The position numbers and the translations under genes are program-made. A DNA stretch of 40,545 nt from contig JAAEPA010000346.1 in NCBI GenBank assembly GCA_024222475.1, positions 1-40,545 on the forward strand, given 5' to 3'. Below, in pieces: positions 1 through 8,286 of the stretch; position 1 is the stretch's first letter; each line of letters opens with the position of its first letter. Under the pieces are notes generated by a model, which saw only the letters and a list, made by a program, of their open reading frames with translations, ran no database searches and was not told the origin of the DNA. The stretch is from Gammaproteobacteria bacterium (GTDB taxonomy: Bacteria > Pseudomonadota > Gammaproteobacteria > JAAEPA01).

Positions 1-75
1 GGCATTGGAATTGGGCCTTGTTGCTGCTACCGATTGGGATGAGGTGCTTAACTCCTGATATTATAACATTATTGA

Positions 76-735
76 GAGGTCGCACCCGATACGAAGAAGA
101 AGGAACTTATTGGAAATTATAAGAATTCTGGTCAAGAATGGCGACAAAAAGGCCGACCCTTAGAGGTAAAGAGCAAAGATTTTCCAGATCAGAAGTTAGG
201 CAAGGTCATCCCCTACGGTGTCTATGACATCACCCATGACGATGGCTGGGTGAGCGTAGGGATAGATCATGATACGGCGGAATTTGCGGTTGAATCAATT
301 CGTCGTTGGTGGCTACGCATGGGTTGTGTTGTCTATCCGGGTGCGGAGAAGTTACTTATAACGGCAGACGCCGGGGGTAGTAATTCTTCGCGTTCTCGTT
401 TATGGAAAGTATCGTTGCAAAGGTTAGCCGATGAATTTGGCTTAGAGATTATGGTGTGCCACTATCCGCCTGGAACCAGTAAATGGAACAAAATCGAACA
501 TAGAATGTTTTGTCATATTACGGAGAATTGGAGAAGCAGACCGTTAATTAGTCGCGCGGTAGTGGTGAAACTAATAGGGAACACAAAGACTCGAACAGGG
601 CTTAAGGTTAAAGCTCAATTAGATCTGTGCCCTTATCCCATAGGTCAAATAATTTCCGACGAACAGCTTGCCGCCGTCAATGTGAAAAATCATAACTTTC
701 ATGGTGATTGGAACTATTCAATATCACCATGTTAA
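76..735 (+). pseudogene. ISAzo13-family transposase, 5'-truncated remnant
   Basis: This is the C-terminal part of a DDE-type transposase of the ISAzo13 group. The open frame runs from just after an in-frame stop at 73-75 and reads through DTKKKELIGNYKNSGQEW, then IPYGVYDI, GWVSVGIDHDTAEFAVESI, LLITADAGGSNSSR, VCHYPPGTSKWNKIEHRMF and ends FHGDWNYSISPC. These motifs, including the DAGGSN and TSKWNKIEHR blocks around the catalytic acids, are what I recall of the family. A GTG at 250 can start a shorter frame, but the same frame is homologous for another 170 bases upstream, so the true start is lost. The N-terminal half is missing, so the element is presumably dead. No terminal repeats could be placed with confidence. 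Family assignment is fairly sure; the exact 5' border is not. Confidence 0.82.
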
Positions 736-1056
736 TCTGATTTTGACCAGGTTATTTTGTCTCAATGCCTTAGCATATAGATCCACACAGTGAGGTGGAG
801 TATCCAAATAAATTGGATTAAATACCTACTAAGGAATGACTTGTTAATTGTTTTGGTTGTTTAATGCTCAGGTTTAGTCTGTTTCTAGACGGAATGATTG
901 GCTATGGCGCAGAAATAGTGGCTTTTGTTGAGGGTTTACGATTGAAAATCGTTCAAAGACTGGCTGCAATGGTAAAGAAAAAGTCTGTTTTTTATTCGAT
1001 CCCTCTAATCCTTGGCTCATTAAATTTAATCCTGATAACCTGATATTCTTGTTGGG
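736..1056. other. Gene-free stretch between IS remnant and flagellar operon
   Basis: I see no convincing gene here. A 71-codon antisense frame at 874-1089 has no recognisable motif and runs across the sigma-54 site, so I treat it as chance. The stretch is AT-rich and probably combines the 3' flank of the IS remnant with the upstream control region of the fliK operon, where activator sites (FleQ/FlrC type) would be expected. I cannot point to such a site. Confidence 0.5.
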
Positions 1057-1073
1057 TTGGCGCGGACATTGCC
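1057..1073 (+). promoter_or_regulatory. Putative sigma-54 promoter for the fliK operon
   Basis: The sequence TTGGCGCGGACATTGCC has the invariant -24 GG (1059-1060) and -12 GC (1071-1072) separated by exactly 10 bases, and it resembles the consensus TTGGCACG-N4-TTGC closely. It lies 34 bases upstream of the fliK ATG, so a transcript would start near 1084 and carry a leader of about 23 bases with GGAG just before the ATG. In polar-flagellate gammaproteobacteria many flagellar operons are RpoN-dependent, which agrees. It was identified by eye only. Confidence 0.7.
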
Positions 1074-1106
1074 TAAGTATATAGACCACATTGCAGCGGA
1101 GCTTAG

Positions 1107-1937
1107 ATGTTAGCGCAACTCTCGATACTGGATCTGATCAATAGTTCCTCGTTTCAGGATGCGCCTGCTATTGCTGATTTTGATGAAGCGCAGGATTTTG
1201 AGGGCCCATCACCTTTCTTACAGTATCTAGTCAATCTCCAAAGCCAAATGCCTCATGCCGTGAAGGAAAGTAGGCAGTTACCGCGTGCAGAGATTCAACA
1301 TTTACTTTTGCCTCAAGTAACGAACGAACCGATCCTCAATTCCGGCGGCAAGGAATTGCCGCTCGGTGGCAATCGGTTTCCGTCCCCGGCATTAGCCCCG
1401 GTAGTCAAGCCGGTCGACTTGCCAAGTACCCAAGTGTTTGGCGCCGGGCCCCTTGCGCCTATAAATAACGAACCAGCGACAATACAATCGCGTGAATTTG
1501 CCATCGACCTACATTCGAGTCCGCCGCGTATGGAGCAGGCGTTGGGGAATCGGGTGGTATGGATGGTGGGCCAAAATGTGCAGGTAGCAGAGTTGCAGAT
1601 ACATCCACCACATCTAGGACCTCTGCAAGTGCGCATCTCCGTGGAAGGTGAGCAGACCAATGTCCATTTTACAACCCAGCATGTCGAGGTGCAGGAAATC
1701 ATGGAACATGCTTTTCCTCGATTGCGGCATGTATTAACAGAAGCGGGTTTGAATCCGGCGAATGTCAATATTTCTCAACAAGATCTGCCACAGGGGCAGC
1801 ATCATAGTACAGGGCAATTTTCGTCTTCTTTATCAGACGGACCTGATTCCCCCATCAAAGAACAATCCGATAGCGCCCTAAATGTGCTCCCGCCATGGAC
1901 GAGTGAGGGTACTGTTCTCATAGACTATTTCGCCTGA
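1107..1937 (+). CDS. fliK: Flagellar hook-length control protein FliK
   Basis: FliK is a secreted ruler that measures the hook and switches the export gate from hook to filament substrates through FlhB. The C-terminal Flg_hook domain is at about residues 148-225, with AELQIHPPHLGPLQVRIS (the LxPxxLGxLxVxI signature) at 161-178. The first ~145 residues are low in recognisable motifs, as is normal for this fast-changing region. At 276 aa it is short for a FliK, so the N-terminal ruler part may be shorter. The ATG at 1107 follows a GGAG and a sigma-54 type promoter. It is the first gene of the block fliKLMNOPQR-flhBA. Function is clear from the C-terminal domain and the neighbours. Confidence 0.9.
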   Translation: MLAQLSILDLINSSSFQDAPAIADFDEAQDFEGPSPFLQYLVNLQSQMPHAVKESRQLPRAEIQHLLLPQVTNEPILNSGGKELPLGGNRFPSPALAPVVKPVDLPSTQVFGAGPLAPINNEPATIQSREFAIDLHSSPPRMEQALGNRVVWMVGQNVQVAELQIHPPHLGPLQVRISVEGEQTNVHFTTQHVEVQEIMEHAFPRLRHVLTEAGLNPANVNISQQDLPQGQHHSTGQFSSSLSDGPDSPIKEQSDSALNVLPPWTSEGTVLIDYFA

Positions 1938-2350
1938 TTTCCTTTCCCCTGCTTGGACGGCAAGTTCTTGTCGTAAGCTTCTGCATGGGTTGTCAAAATA
2001 CCGTCACTACACAATTCAGATCAGGATGTTTTATGAATTTGCGCGATGATCGCGTAGAGATTTGTTTTCACGGGGGATTTTGCAAGGGAGCGGCGTATCG
2101 ACGACTGCGGCCGACCAAGCAACTATCTTGTGGGAACAAGGATCAAGCGAGGGCGTGTGTAATTTATAGATTATCCGGGTCAGAGACTGGGACCAATCAC
2201 TATGTTTTACACCTTAATACGTGGTCGAAAGGGCTTGAGCAGTATGTGTGTGGTATGTCAATTGCATAGCTAGATGTTGGGCATCGGGAAATCTACCCGA
2301 TGGGCCCACATTCATCATTAACAAAGCCAACTCAAAGTTCTAAGCACCGT
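1938..2350. other. Interrupted fliK-fliL spacer carrying a repeat fragment
   Basis: This 413-base gap is large for the fliK-fliL junction and includes a 47-bp repeat (2024-2070) that recurs at the right end of the window. A 94-codon frame at 1985-2269 reads through the repeat; its product has no motif I recognise. The most likely content is a decayed mobile element or partial copy inserted between fliK and fliL. The insertion could separate fliL-fliM from the sigma-54 promoter only if it carries a terminator, and I see none. Confidence 0.5.
2024..2070 (+). repeat. 47-bp repeat, copy 1 (pair of 40499-40545)
   Basis: Bases 2024-2070 match 40499-40545 at 44 of 47 positions; differences are at 2028, 2032 and 2068. 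The longest perfect block is 35 bases (2033-2067). The match begins abruptly at GGAT in both places, which is what the end of a mobile element or dispersed repeat would look like. The other copy runs off the window, so the full length is unknown. Confidence 0.8.
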
Positions 2351-2821
2351 ATGAAAAAAATCTTACTGATCATCTTAGGCGCTGTTGTGCTCGTGGGAGT
2401 CACAGGCGCCGTAAGCTATTTTCTCCTTGTCGATAAATCTCCTGCGGAACAAGTCGAACAGGGCGCGAAGGTTAACGAGGCGAAAAAGCAGGAGGAAAAT
2501 AGCCCTAAGATCTATCATGAGCTCCACCCAAATTTTGTGGTCAATTTCCAAAACCCCAGTAAGGCTCAGTTTCTACAGGTGTCGGTACAAGTAATGGCTC
2601 GCAGTGAGGATACCATTGATGCTACTAAGCAACATATGCCCGCGATTCGAAACAGCTTAGTAATGTTGTTCAGCAGTCAGGACGCCCTGGGCTTACGCAG
2701 TCGCGAAGGCAAAGAAAAACTACGCGAGGATGTGCTGGCGGAAGTACGTAAAGTACTAGAAGAGCAGACTGGTGAACCGGGTGTCGAGCAGGTGTATTTT
2801 ACCAGCTTTGTAATGCAGTAA
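2351..2821 (+). CDS. fliL: Flagellar basal-body protein FliL
   Basis: FliL is a single-pass inner-membrane protein around the stator that supports torque and stator stability. The start chosen, ATG at 2351, gives MKKILLIILGAVVLVGV followed by a transmembrane helix (residues 3-26) and a periplasmic domain of about 130 residues ending in YFTSFVMQ, with HPNFVVNF near the domain start. The frame is open upstream to 2300, but the extra 17 residues are polar and would place a tail before the membrane anchor, so I prefer 2351 (156 aa, normal for FliL). The stop lies 5 bases before fliM, so the two are probably co-translated. Confidence 0.9.
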   Translation: MKKILLIILGAVVLVGVTGAVSYFLLVDKSPAEQVEQGAKVNEAKKQEENSPKIYHELHPNFVVNFQNPSKAQFLQVSVQVMARSEDTIDATKQHMPAIRNSLVMLFSSQDALGLRSREGKEKLREDVLAEVRKVLEEQTGEPGVEQVYFTSFVMQ

Positions 2822-2826
2822 TCATC

Positions 2827-3819
2827 ATGTCTACCAACGATATCCTGTCTCAGGATGAAATCGATGCATTGATCCATGGCGTGGACAATGGCGATTTAGA
2901 ACTCGACGAGGAGGATGTCCCTGAGGGCACGGTTCAAAGCTACGATTTCACCAGCCAAGATCGCATCGTTCGAGGTAGATTGCCCACCTTGGAGATGATC
3001 AATGGGCGATTCGCCCGTCAATTTCGTATCAGCCTGTTTAATATGCTGAGGCGTGCTCCGCAGATTGATGTAGGCGATGTGCAGGTGCTTAAATTTGGAG
3101 AGTATGTGCGCAATCTGTTCGTCCCGACCAGTTTGAATATGGTCAAGGTGAGGCCATTGAGGGGAACTTCTCTTTTCAATATAGATTCAAAATTAGTATT
3201 TTCATTGGTGGATAATTTCTTCGGAGGTGATGGTCGTTTTCACGCCAAGATAGAGGGACGCGAGTTCACGGCTACGGAAATGAGAGTTGTGCAAATGATG
3301 CTGAATTGCGCATTCGTTGATCTTAAGAAGGCGTGGACCCCGGTCACGAATCTTGAGTTTCAATATGTAAGTTCGGAGGTTAATCCTCAGTTCGCCAATA
3401 TCGTTAGCCCTTCCGAGGTGGTCGTTGTCTCATCGTTCCATATTGAGCTGGAAGGTGGTGGGGGAGATTTCCATGTGACCATGCCATATTCGATGCTCGA
3501 GCCAATCCGTGATCTACTTGGGGCTGGGATTCAGAGTGATAGCTCTGAGATGGATGAGCGTTGGTCGAAGGCATTGAGATATGAAATGAAGCGGGCTGAG
3601 GTTAGCTTGGATAGTTCTCTTGCCCGGACACGGATCAGTTTGAAAGACGTGTTGAGTCTTAAGAAAGGTGATGTCATTCCCATCGATATCCCCGAGTTGA
3701 CCACCCTTCGGGTTGAGGGTCTGGCTATCTTTTTGGCGGAGTTTGGGATATCTAACGGCATGAATGCCTTAAAAATCGTTAAACCAGTAGCCCTCCTTAA
3801 TCATTCGAGTTCTTACTGA
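2827..3819 (+). CDS. fliM: Flagellar motor switch protein FliM
   Basis: FliM is the middle part of the C-ring, which receives CheY-phosphate and reverses the motor. The extreme N-terminus DILSQDEIDALI (residues 5-16) is the conserved CheY-P binding peptide. A CheC-like middle domain follows with the family signature NFFGGDGRF, and the C-terminal SpoA domain contains TRISLKDVLSLKKGDVI. The length of 330 aa is typical. It starts 5 bases after fliL and is followed by fliN after an 89-base spacer. Identity is secure. Confidence 0.97.
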   Translation: MSTNDILSQDEIDALIHGVDNGDLELDEEDVPEGTVQSYDFTSQDRIVRGRLPTLEMINGRFARQFRISLFNMLRRAPQIDVGDVQVLKFGEYVRNLFVPTSLNMVKVRPLRGTSLFNIDSKLVFSLVDNFFGGDGRFHAKIEGREFTATEMRVVQMMLNCAFVDLKKAWTPVTNLEFQYVSSEVNPQFANIVSPSEVVVVSSFHIELEGGGGDFHVTMPYSMLEPIRDLLGAGIQSDSSEMDERWSKALRYEMKRAEVSLDSSLARTRISLKDVLSLKKGDVIPIDIPELTTLRVEGLAIFLAEFGISNGMNALKIVKPVALLNHSSSY

Positions 3820-3908
3820 TTCATATCTGGAAATTATGGGGTCGATCAGAATGCAGGTTTTGCCTTTGCAAATGAGTCGAAAGGGTTTGACACGAAGCAT
3901 AACGTAAT

Positions 3909-4379
3909 ATGACACAAGATAGCAGTGACACGCAGAAGATCGATGAGGACGCCAAGGTTGAGGGTGATGGCGCTGCGGATGATGCATGGGCCGATGCTCT
4001 AGCTGAGCAAAAACAGCAGACCAACGAGCAACAGAGGGAAGATCAGGAAGCTGGAGGTTTTACATCCGCCGAGTTTCAAGACCTGGTGGATGAGTCGTCG
4101 GAAAAGCCGCTTGTTGAGAATAGCAATCTCGAGATGATCTTGGATATTCCGGTGACCATATCTTTGGAAATCGGCAGGACTAAAATCTCAATTCGTAATC
4201 TTATGCAGCTCAATCAAGGCTCGGTCGTGGAGTTAGATCGGTTGGCGGGCGAATCACTTGACGTGCTGGTCAATGGTATGTTGATTGCTCATGGAGAGGT
4301 CGTCATGGTTAACGAGAAATATGGCATTCGTTTGGTTGACGTCATTAGCCCAACCGAGAGGTTACAAAACCTTAAATAA
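3909..4379 (+). CDS. fliN: Flagellar motor switch protein FliN
   Basis: FliN forms the base of the C-ring with FliM and helps dock export cargo with FliH. The C-terminal SpoA domain (about residues 74-155) reads LEMILDIPVTISLEIGRTKI, then LNQGSVVELDRLAGESLDVL and NEKYGIRLVDVISPTERL. The first ~70 residues are acidic and glutamine-rich, a variable extension common in gammaproteobacterial FliN, which explains the length of 156 aa. It lies between fliM and fliO in the standard order. Confidence 0.96.
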   Translation: MTQDSSDTQKIDEDAKVEGDGAADDAWADALAEQKQQTNEQQREDQEAGGFTSAEFQDLVDESSEKPLVENSNLEMILDIPVTISLEIGRTKISIRNLMQLNQGSVVELDRLAGESLDVLVNGMLIAHGEVVMVNEKYGIRLVDVISPTERLQNLK

Positions 4380-4433
4380 CTTCGATCGATACTGACCTAA
4401 CGTTAAAAATATTCGCGCATTTCTCTGTTCTCG

Positions 4434-4461
4434 GACAGGCTCCTAGAAGGAGCTACCTGTC
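4434..4461 (+). promoter_or_regulatory. Stem-loop containing a Shine-Dalgarno-like AAGGAG before fliO
   Basis: GACAG (4434-4438) and GCTCC (4439-4443) pair with GGAGC (4449-4453) and CTGTC (4457-4461), with loop TAGAA and a three-base bulge TAC. The AAGGAG at 4448-4452 (AAGGAG counted from 4447) is partly inside the stem, 25 bases before the GTG used for fliO. A short T run (4473-4477) lies downstream, so a weak terminator or attenuator is the alternative to a translation-control element. Confidence 0.45.
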
Positions 4462-4477
4462 AATTAAACTATTTTTT

Positions 4478-5014
4478 GTGAAAATAAATTATCACACAAA
4501 CTTCTCGTTCCTTAATGAGAGATTCGGACTTAAAGGAATATGGGCTAAATTGCGGGTATTAACAAAAGGTATATTGTGGTCCCTGTTAGGGGTTTCTTTA
4601 TCTATACCGGCAAGTGAGGCGACTAAGCCAAGCTCAGTTGCTACCGGAAAACTTCAGCCTATAGGTGCGGAATACCTGGTTCAGTACAGTCTAGGACTTA
4701 TCGTCGTGTTATCGGCGGTAGTCGCTTTGGTATGGGTTTTACGCCGATTCAATCGTTTTCAATCGTCAGTTGGCGGCACATTGAAAACGCTTGGCGGCTT
4801 AACGCTAGGAGGGCGTGAACGGATTATATTAGTTCAAGTTGGAGATACACAGTTATTGATTGGGGTCGCTCCAGGCAGGATACAAACTCTACATGTATTG
4901 GACGAACCTTTGAAAAATAGAATGAATGTATCTAAGGATGGGCAGCATGGTATGTTTTCAAAAACTCTTTCCAACGTTATGAAAAAGGATGTCATGCACG
5001 ACAATATAAAATAA
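4478..5014 (+). CDS. fliO: Flagellar export protein FliO
   Basis: FliO is a small membrane scaffold for assembly of the FliP ring in the export gate. Two hydrophobic stretches are seen, a signal-like one near residues 30-47 and a transmembrane helix near 68-87 (YSLGLIVVLSAVVALVWVLR), followed by the cytoplasmic FliO domain with LTLGGRERIILVQVGDTQLL and GVAPGRIQTLH, which is diagnostic. The GTG at 4478 is the most upstream start in frame and has no well-spaced ribosome site, so the true start may be internal. It is 178 aa, slightly long. It sits between fliN and fliP as expected. Confidence 0.88.
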   Translation: MKINYHTNFSFLNERFGLKGIWAKLRVLTKGILWSLLGVSLSIPASEATKPSSVATGKLQPIGAEYLVQYSLGLIVVLSAVVALVWVLRRFNRFQSSVGGTLKTLGGLTLGGRERIILVQVGDTQLLIGVAPGRIQTLHVLDEPLKNRMNVSKDGQHGMFSKTLSNVMKKDVMHDNIK

Positions 5015-5084
5015 TGACATTACTTTTTGTTACCTAGGTACTAGATGGACTAGCTACGATGGATATAGCGCAGGGAAATAATGC

Positions 5085-5906
5085 ATGAGAAAAGGCAGTA
5101 TAAAAATACGCTCTCTAGGTTTAAAAAATAGATGCGTACCGCATGTCCCTCAGCGATCTGCTTGTAATCGGCTAACACATTTTCTTTTCACATCGCTAGT
5201 CTTATTGTTCAGTAGTTCAGTTTGGGCGCAGCCGGATATGACTCTGTTGACGGTAAGCCCTACGGAAAATGGCGGTGAGAGTTATTCGATAACTCTCCAA
5301 GTGCTCGCGCTGATGACGGTATTGAGCCTACTGCCTGCAATACTAATGACGATGACGTCGTTTACGCGCATCATCATTGTGCTGGCTCTTCTGCGCCAGG
5401 GTTTGGGTACCTCGCAAACGCCTTCGAATCAGATTCTTATTGGGTTAGCGCTTTTTTTGACATTCTTTGTAATGGCCCCGGTATTAGAGCGTGCCTATGT
5501 GCAGGCGGTTCAGCCCTATTTGCAGGAAGAAATTGAAGCCAAACAGGCAATCAAGCAGGTATTCGATCCATTTCGTGGATTTATGCTGAGGCAGACGCGC
5601 GAGTCCGATCTCAAAGTGTTTCTAGATATATCGGGAGGGGAATTGATAGATTCTCCGGACGAAGTACCTACTTCATTATTGTTGCCCGCTTTTTTGACCA
5701 GTGAGCTGAAAACGGCATTTCAAATAGGCTTCCTTATCCTAATACCGTTTCTAGTGATTGATCTGGTAGTCGCCAGTGTGTTGATGTCCATGGGAATGGT
5801 AATGCTCTCGCCGCTGATAATATCTTTACCCTTCAAAATCATGTTGTTTGTACTAGTGGATGGTTGGGCCTTGATCATGGGCAGTTTGGCATCCAGTTTT
5901 TTTTAA
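5085..5906 (+). CDS. fliP: Flagellar export gate protein FliP
   Basis: FliP builds the core pore of the flagellar type III export gate (FliP5-FliQ4-FliR1). A long basic N-terminus and signal sequence (hydrophobic ~33-45, cleavage after VWA near residue 48) precede the mature protein. The core motifs are [60 protein letters not shown] and [19 protein letters not shown], then a C-terminal membrane hairpin ending [16 protein letters not shown]. It is 273 aa, within the family range; the first ~25 residues could be shorter if a later start is used. Identity is secure. Confidence 0.96.
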   Translation: MRKGSIKIRSLGLKNRCVPHVPQRSACNRLTHFLFTSLVLLFSSSVWAQPDMTLLTVSPTENGGESYSITLQVLALMTVLSLLPAILMTMTSFTRIIIVLALLRQGLGTSQTPSNQILIGLALFLTFFVMAPVLERAYVQAVQPYLQEEIEAKQAIKQVFDPFRGFMLRQTRESDLKVFLDISGGELIDSPDEVPTSLLLPAFLTSELKTAFQIGFLILIPFLVIDLVVASVLMSMGMVMLSPLIISLPFKIMLFVLVDGWALIMGSLASSFF

Positions 5907-5934
5907 TAATGTATATCTAGTGGAGAGAAGTGAT

Positions 5935-6204
5935 ATGACACCGGATGTCGTCATCGAGATTGGTCAGGAGGCATTAAGGATTACTGCAATGTTAGCCGCC
6001 CCGGTGTTGCTGACGGCGCTCGGCGTTGGGCTTGTGATAGGGATGTTGCAGGCAGCTACGCAGATACAAGAGATGACCATGAGTTTTATCCCAAAACTTT
6101 TAGGAATAGGGATTGCTTTGGCAGTATCCGGGATATGGATGATTCAATTAATCATGGATTTTACTGAGAGACTGTATCTTCGTATTCCAGAGTTGATAGG
6201 TTGA
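5935..6204 (+). CDS. fliQ: Flagellar export gate protein FliQ
   Basis: FliQ is a small two-helix membrane protein of the export gate. From ATG 5935 the product is 89 aa, the same length as enterobacterial FliQ, beginning MTPDVVIEIGQEALRI with helices around 15-38 and 50-75, and containing GLVIGMLQAATQIQEMTMSF. An in-frame GTG at 5920 would add five residues, but it overlaps the GGAGAG that serves as ribosome site for 5935, so I use the latter. It follows fliP by 28 bases. Confidence 0.95.
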   Translation: MTPDVVIEIGQEALRITAMLAAPVLLTALGVGLVIGMLQAATQIQEMTMSFIPKLLGIGIALAVSGIWMIQLIMDFTERLYLRIPELIG

Positions 6205-6270
6205 TCAAAGCAGCCCTGAACCCCATAGGAAGTGTGAACGGTACACTTCTCTAACTGTTATTGGAATGCT

Positions 6271-6323
6271 GAAGACGAGTAATAAAGAAAGTCAGATAGG
6301 GAGTTATTTTGGCAACATTTCTT
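6271..6323 (+). repeat. Dispersed repeat, copy A (pair at 27423-27474)
   Basis: This stretch shares GAAGACG, then GTCAGATAGGGA-GTTATTT and a decayed tail with the sequence at 27423-27474. It fills most of the 154-base gap between fliQ and fliR, which are normally adjacent or nearly so. It appears to be an eroded copy of a dispersed intergenic repeat. Confidence 0.6.
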
Positions 6324-6358
6324 GTTAGATAGGAACCAGGTAGTAGGTGTGACAATCT

Positions 6359-7132
6359 ATGGAGCTGAGTATCACCGAAATCAATGCCTGGGTAGGAGGT
6401 TTCTTGTGGCCTTTCCTACGTATCAGTGCAATGTTTGTTTCAGCACCTCTTTTTTCATCTCGGATGATACCCTTGAAGGTACGTCTGCTCATTGGTTTAT
6501 TACTCTCTCTGATGATTGAGCCCATGATATTGTCGGTGCCTGCAACGGAGCCACTCAGTCCTGAAGGATTGCTTATCAGCGCTCATCAAGTATTGATCGG
6601 GTTGGGTATGGGATTTATTTTACAATTGATCTTTTCTGCCTTTGCCCTGGCCGGTGAAGTTGTTGCTATGAGCATGGGCCTTGGATTTGCTTCGATGATT
6701 GATCCACAAAATGGCGTTCAAATACCCGTATTAAGTTCTTATTACGTGGTCTTGGTCACTCTTATTTTTTTGGCGTTAAATGGGCATCTCTCATTGATCG
6801 TTATGATAATGGAGAGCTTTCAGTCCCTGCCTATTGGGGTGCATGGAGTAGGTGTTGACGGCGTCTGGCAAATAGTAGCATGGGCCAGTGCCATGTTTTC
6901 AGGAGCTGTGCTGGTGGCATTGCCGGCTCTGATTTCGTTGTTAATGGTTAATTTGGCTTTTAGTATGATAACTCGTACGGCTCCTCAACTTAATATTTTC
7001 GCTGTTGGGTTTCCAATGACCCTTATGCTGGGTTTTATTTTCATCCTCTTCAGTGTCCCTGCACTTGAACTCCAGGTGCCCCGGTTACTTACCGAGGGTT
7101 ATGAGCTTATGAGTCAAATCCTAGACCGATAG
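6359..7132 (+). CDS. fliR: Flagellar export gate protein FliR
   Basis: FliR completes the export gate, a multi-helix membrane protein that folds like a FliP-FliQ fusion. The product of 257 aa has about six hydrophobic segments and the motifs FLRISAMFVSAPLFSSRM near the N-terminus, GEVVAMSMGLGFASMIDPQ in the middle and RTAPQLNIFAVGFPMTLMLG near the C-terminus, which are the family signatures. ATG 6359 gives MELSITEINAWVGGF, a normal start. A repeat separates it from fliQ; flhB begins 4 bases after its stop, implying translational coupling there. Confidence 0.95.
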   Translation: MELSITEINAWVGGFLWPFLRISAMFVSAPLFSSRMIPLKVRLLIGLLLSLMIEPMILSVPATEPLSPEGLLISAHQVLIGLGMGFILQLIFSAFALAGEVVAMSMGLGFASMIDPQNGVQIPVLSSYYVVLVTLIFLALNGHLSLIVMIMESFQSLPIGVHGVGVDGVWQIVAWASAMFSGAVLVALPALISLLMVNLAFSMITRTAPQLNIFAVGFPMTLMLGFIFILFSVPALELQVPRLLTEGYELMSQILDR

Positions 7133-7136
7133 CGAA

Positions 7137-8270
7137 ATGGCAGAGCAGGACAAAAGTCAAGAACGCACTGAGCAGGCAACCCCTAAACGAGAAAAAGAAG
7201 CGCGTGAACAGGGCCAGGTTCCCCGCTCGCGAGAATTGAATACCATGCTGGTTTTGATGGTGGGGTCTACAAGTCTGCTGTTTATGGGGGATGATCTGAT
7301 ACGACAGATCATGTTGCTGATGCAGCGAGGCTTTACCATCGATCGCCTTGTGTTGTCCGACATCCGCGCATTGCCGCAAGTGCTGGCGGGTACCATATTA
7401 GATGCCCTGCTGATTCTTGGCCCGCTTTTCGGGGTGCTACTCGTTGCGGTACTGCTCGCGCCCACGCTAATGGGGGGGTGGTCATTCAGCGTTAAGGCGC
7501 TTGCTTTCAAATGGTCAAAACTCGATCCCATCAAGGGGCTGGGACGAATTTTCGCTTGGCGGGGGCTGATGGAGCTGGGTAAAACGCTGGCTAAATTTGT
7601 GTTGCTCTCAGGGGTGTCAGGAATAGTTATTTGGCAGTTTTTCGGAGAATTGCTTGCCCTTGGTAGTGAGCCATTACTACAGGGATTGAGTCATGCCGGT
7701 AAATTGCTGGCATGGACCTTTCTTGGGCTTAGTGCAGTGCTGGTCATTATCGCCCTGATCGATGTGCCGTTCCAACTTTGGGAGCATCATCGCCAGTTAA
7801 AAATGACTCGGCAAGAGATAAAGGATGAATCGAAAGAAACCGAAGGTCGTCCGGAGGTTAAGCAACGCATACGTAACCTGCAGCGTGAAATGGCTCAACG
7901 GCGCATGATGGAAGAGGTGCCCAAGGCCGATGTGATCATCGTCAATCCTACTCATTTTGCGGTTGGCCTTAAATTTGGTGAGCGAATGAGTGCCCCTAAG
8001 GTCATTGCCAAGGGAGGTGATCTAGTGGCCGCTCGCATTCGTGAACTGGCTGAGCAAAACGGAGTTTTGGTGTTTACCGCCCCTCCGCTCGCTCGGGCCA
8101 TTTTTCACAATACGGAGCTGGGTCAGGAAATCCCCTCTGATCTGTATGTCGCAGTCGCGCAAGTACTGGCCTATGTGTATCAGCTCAGGAAGGTAAGCGT
8201 TCCGGGTCAACCGCGACCCCGGCCTCCAGTAGATTTACCGGTACCGGATGGGTATCTGAATAAGGGATGA
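7137..8270 (+). CDS. flhB: Flagellar export switch protein FlhB
   Basis: FlhB is the export-gate protein whose self-cleavage changes substrate from rod/hook to filament type. The N-terminus SQERTEQATPKREKEAREQG is typical. Four transmembrane helices follow (about 35-52, 88-110, 148-170, 190-212), then a cytoplasmic domain with the self-cleavage motif NPTH at residues 270-273 (VIIVNPTHFAVGLKF), cutting between Asn270 and Pro271. The length of 377 aa is normal. The C-terminal tail is proline-rich. It pairs functionally with FliK at the start of the operon. Confidence 0.97.
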   Translation: MAEQDKSQERTEQATPKREKEAREQGQVPRSRELNTMLVLMVGSTSLLFMGDDLIRQIMLLMQRGFTIDRLVLSDIRALPQVLAGTILDALLILGPLFGVLLVAVLLAPTLMGGWSFSVKALAFKWSKLDPIKGLGRIFAWRGLMELGKTLAKFVLLSGVSGIVIWQFFGELLALGSEPLLQGLSHAGKLLAWTFLGLSAVLVIIALIDVPFQLWEHHRQLKMTRQEIKDESKETEGRPEVKQRIRNLQREMAQRRMMEEVPKADVIIVNPTHFAVGLKFGERMSAPKVIAKGGDLVAARIRELAEQNGVLVFTAPPLARAIFHNTELGQEIPSDLYVAVAQVLAYVYQLRKVSVPGQPRPRPPVDLPVPDGYLNKG

Positions 8271-8286
8271 ATAGAAAAGGGAAATA

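Noticed and set aside
2..58. Open frame ALELGLVAATDWDEVLNS running in from the left edge
   Set aside because: Only 18 codons are visible with no motif; it may be the tail of an upstream gene but cannot be supported.
874..1089. 71-codon minus-strand frame
   Set aside because: No motif, no ribosome site, and it covers the sigma-54 site of the fliK operon.
1985..2269. 94-codon plus-strand frame between fliK and fliL
   Set aside because: It reads through a repeat and has no family or good start; treated as repeat-derived DNA.
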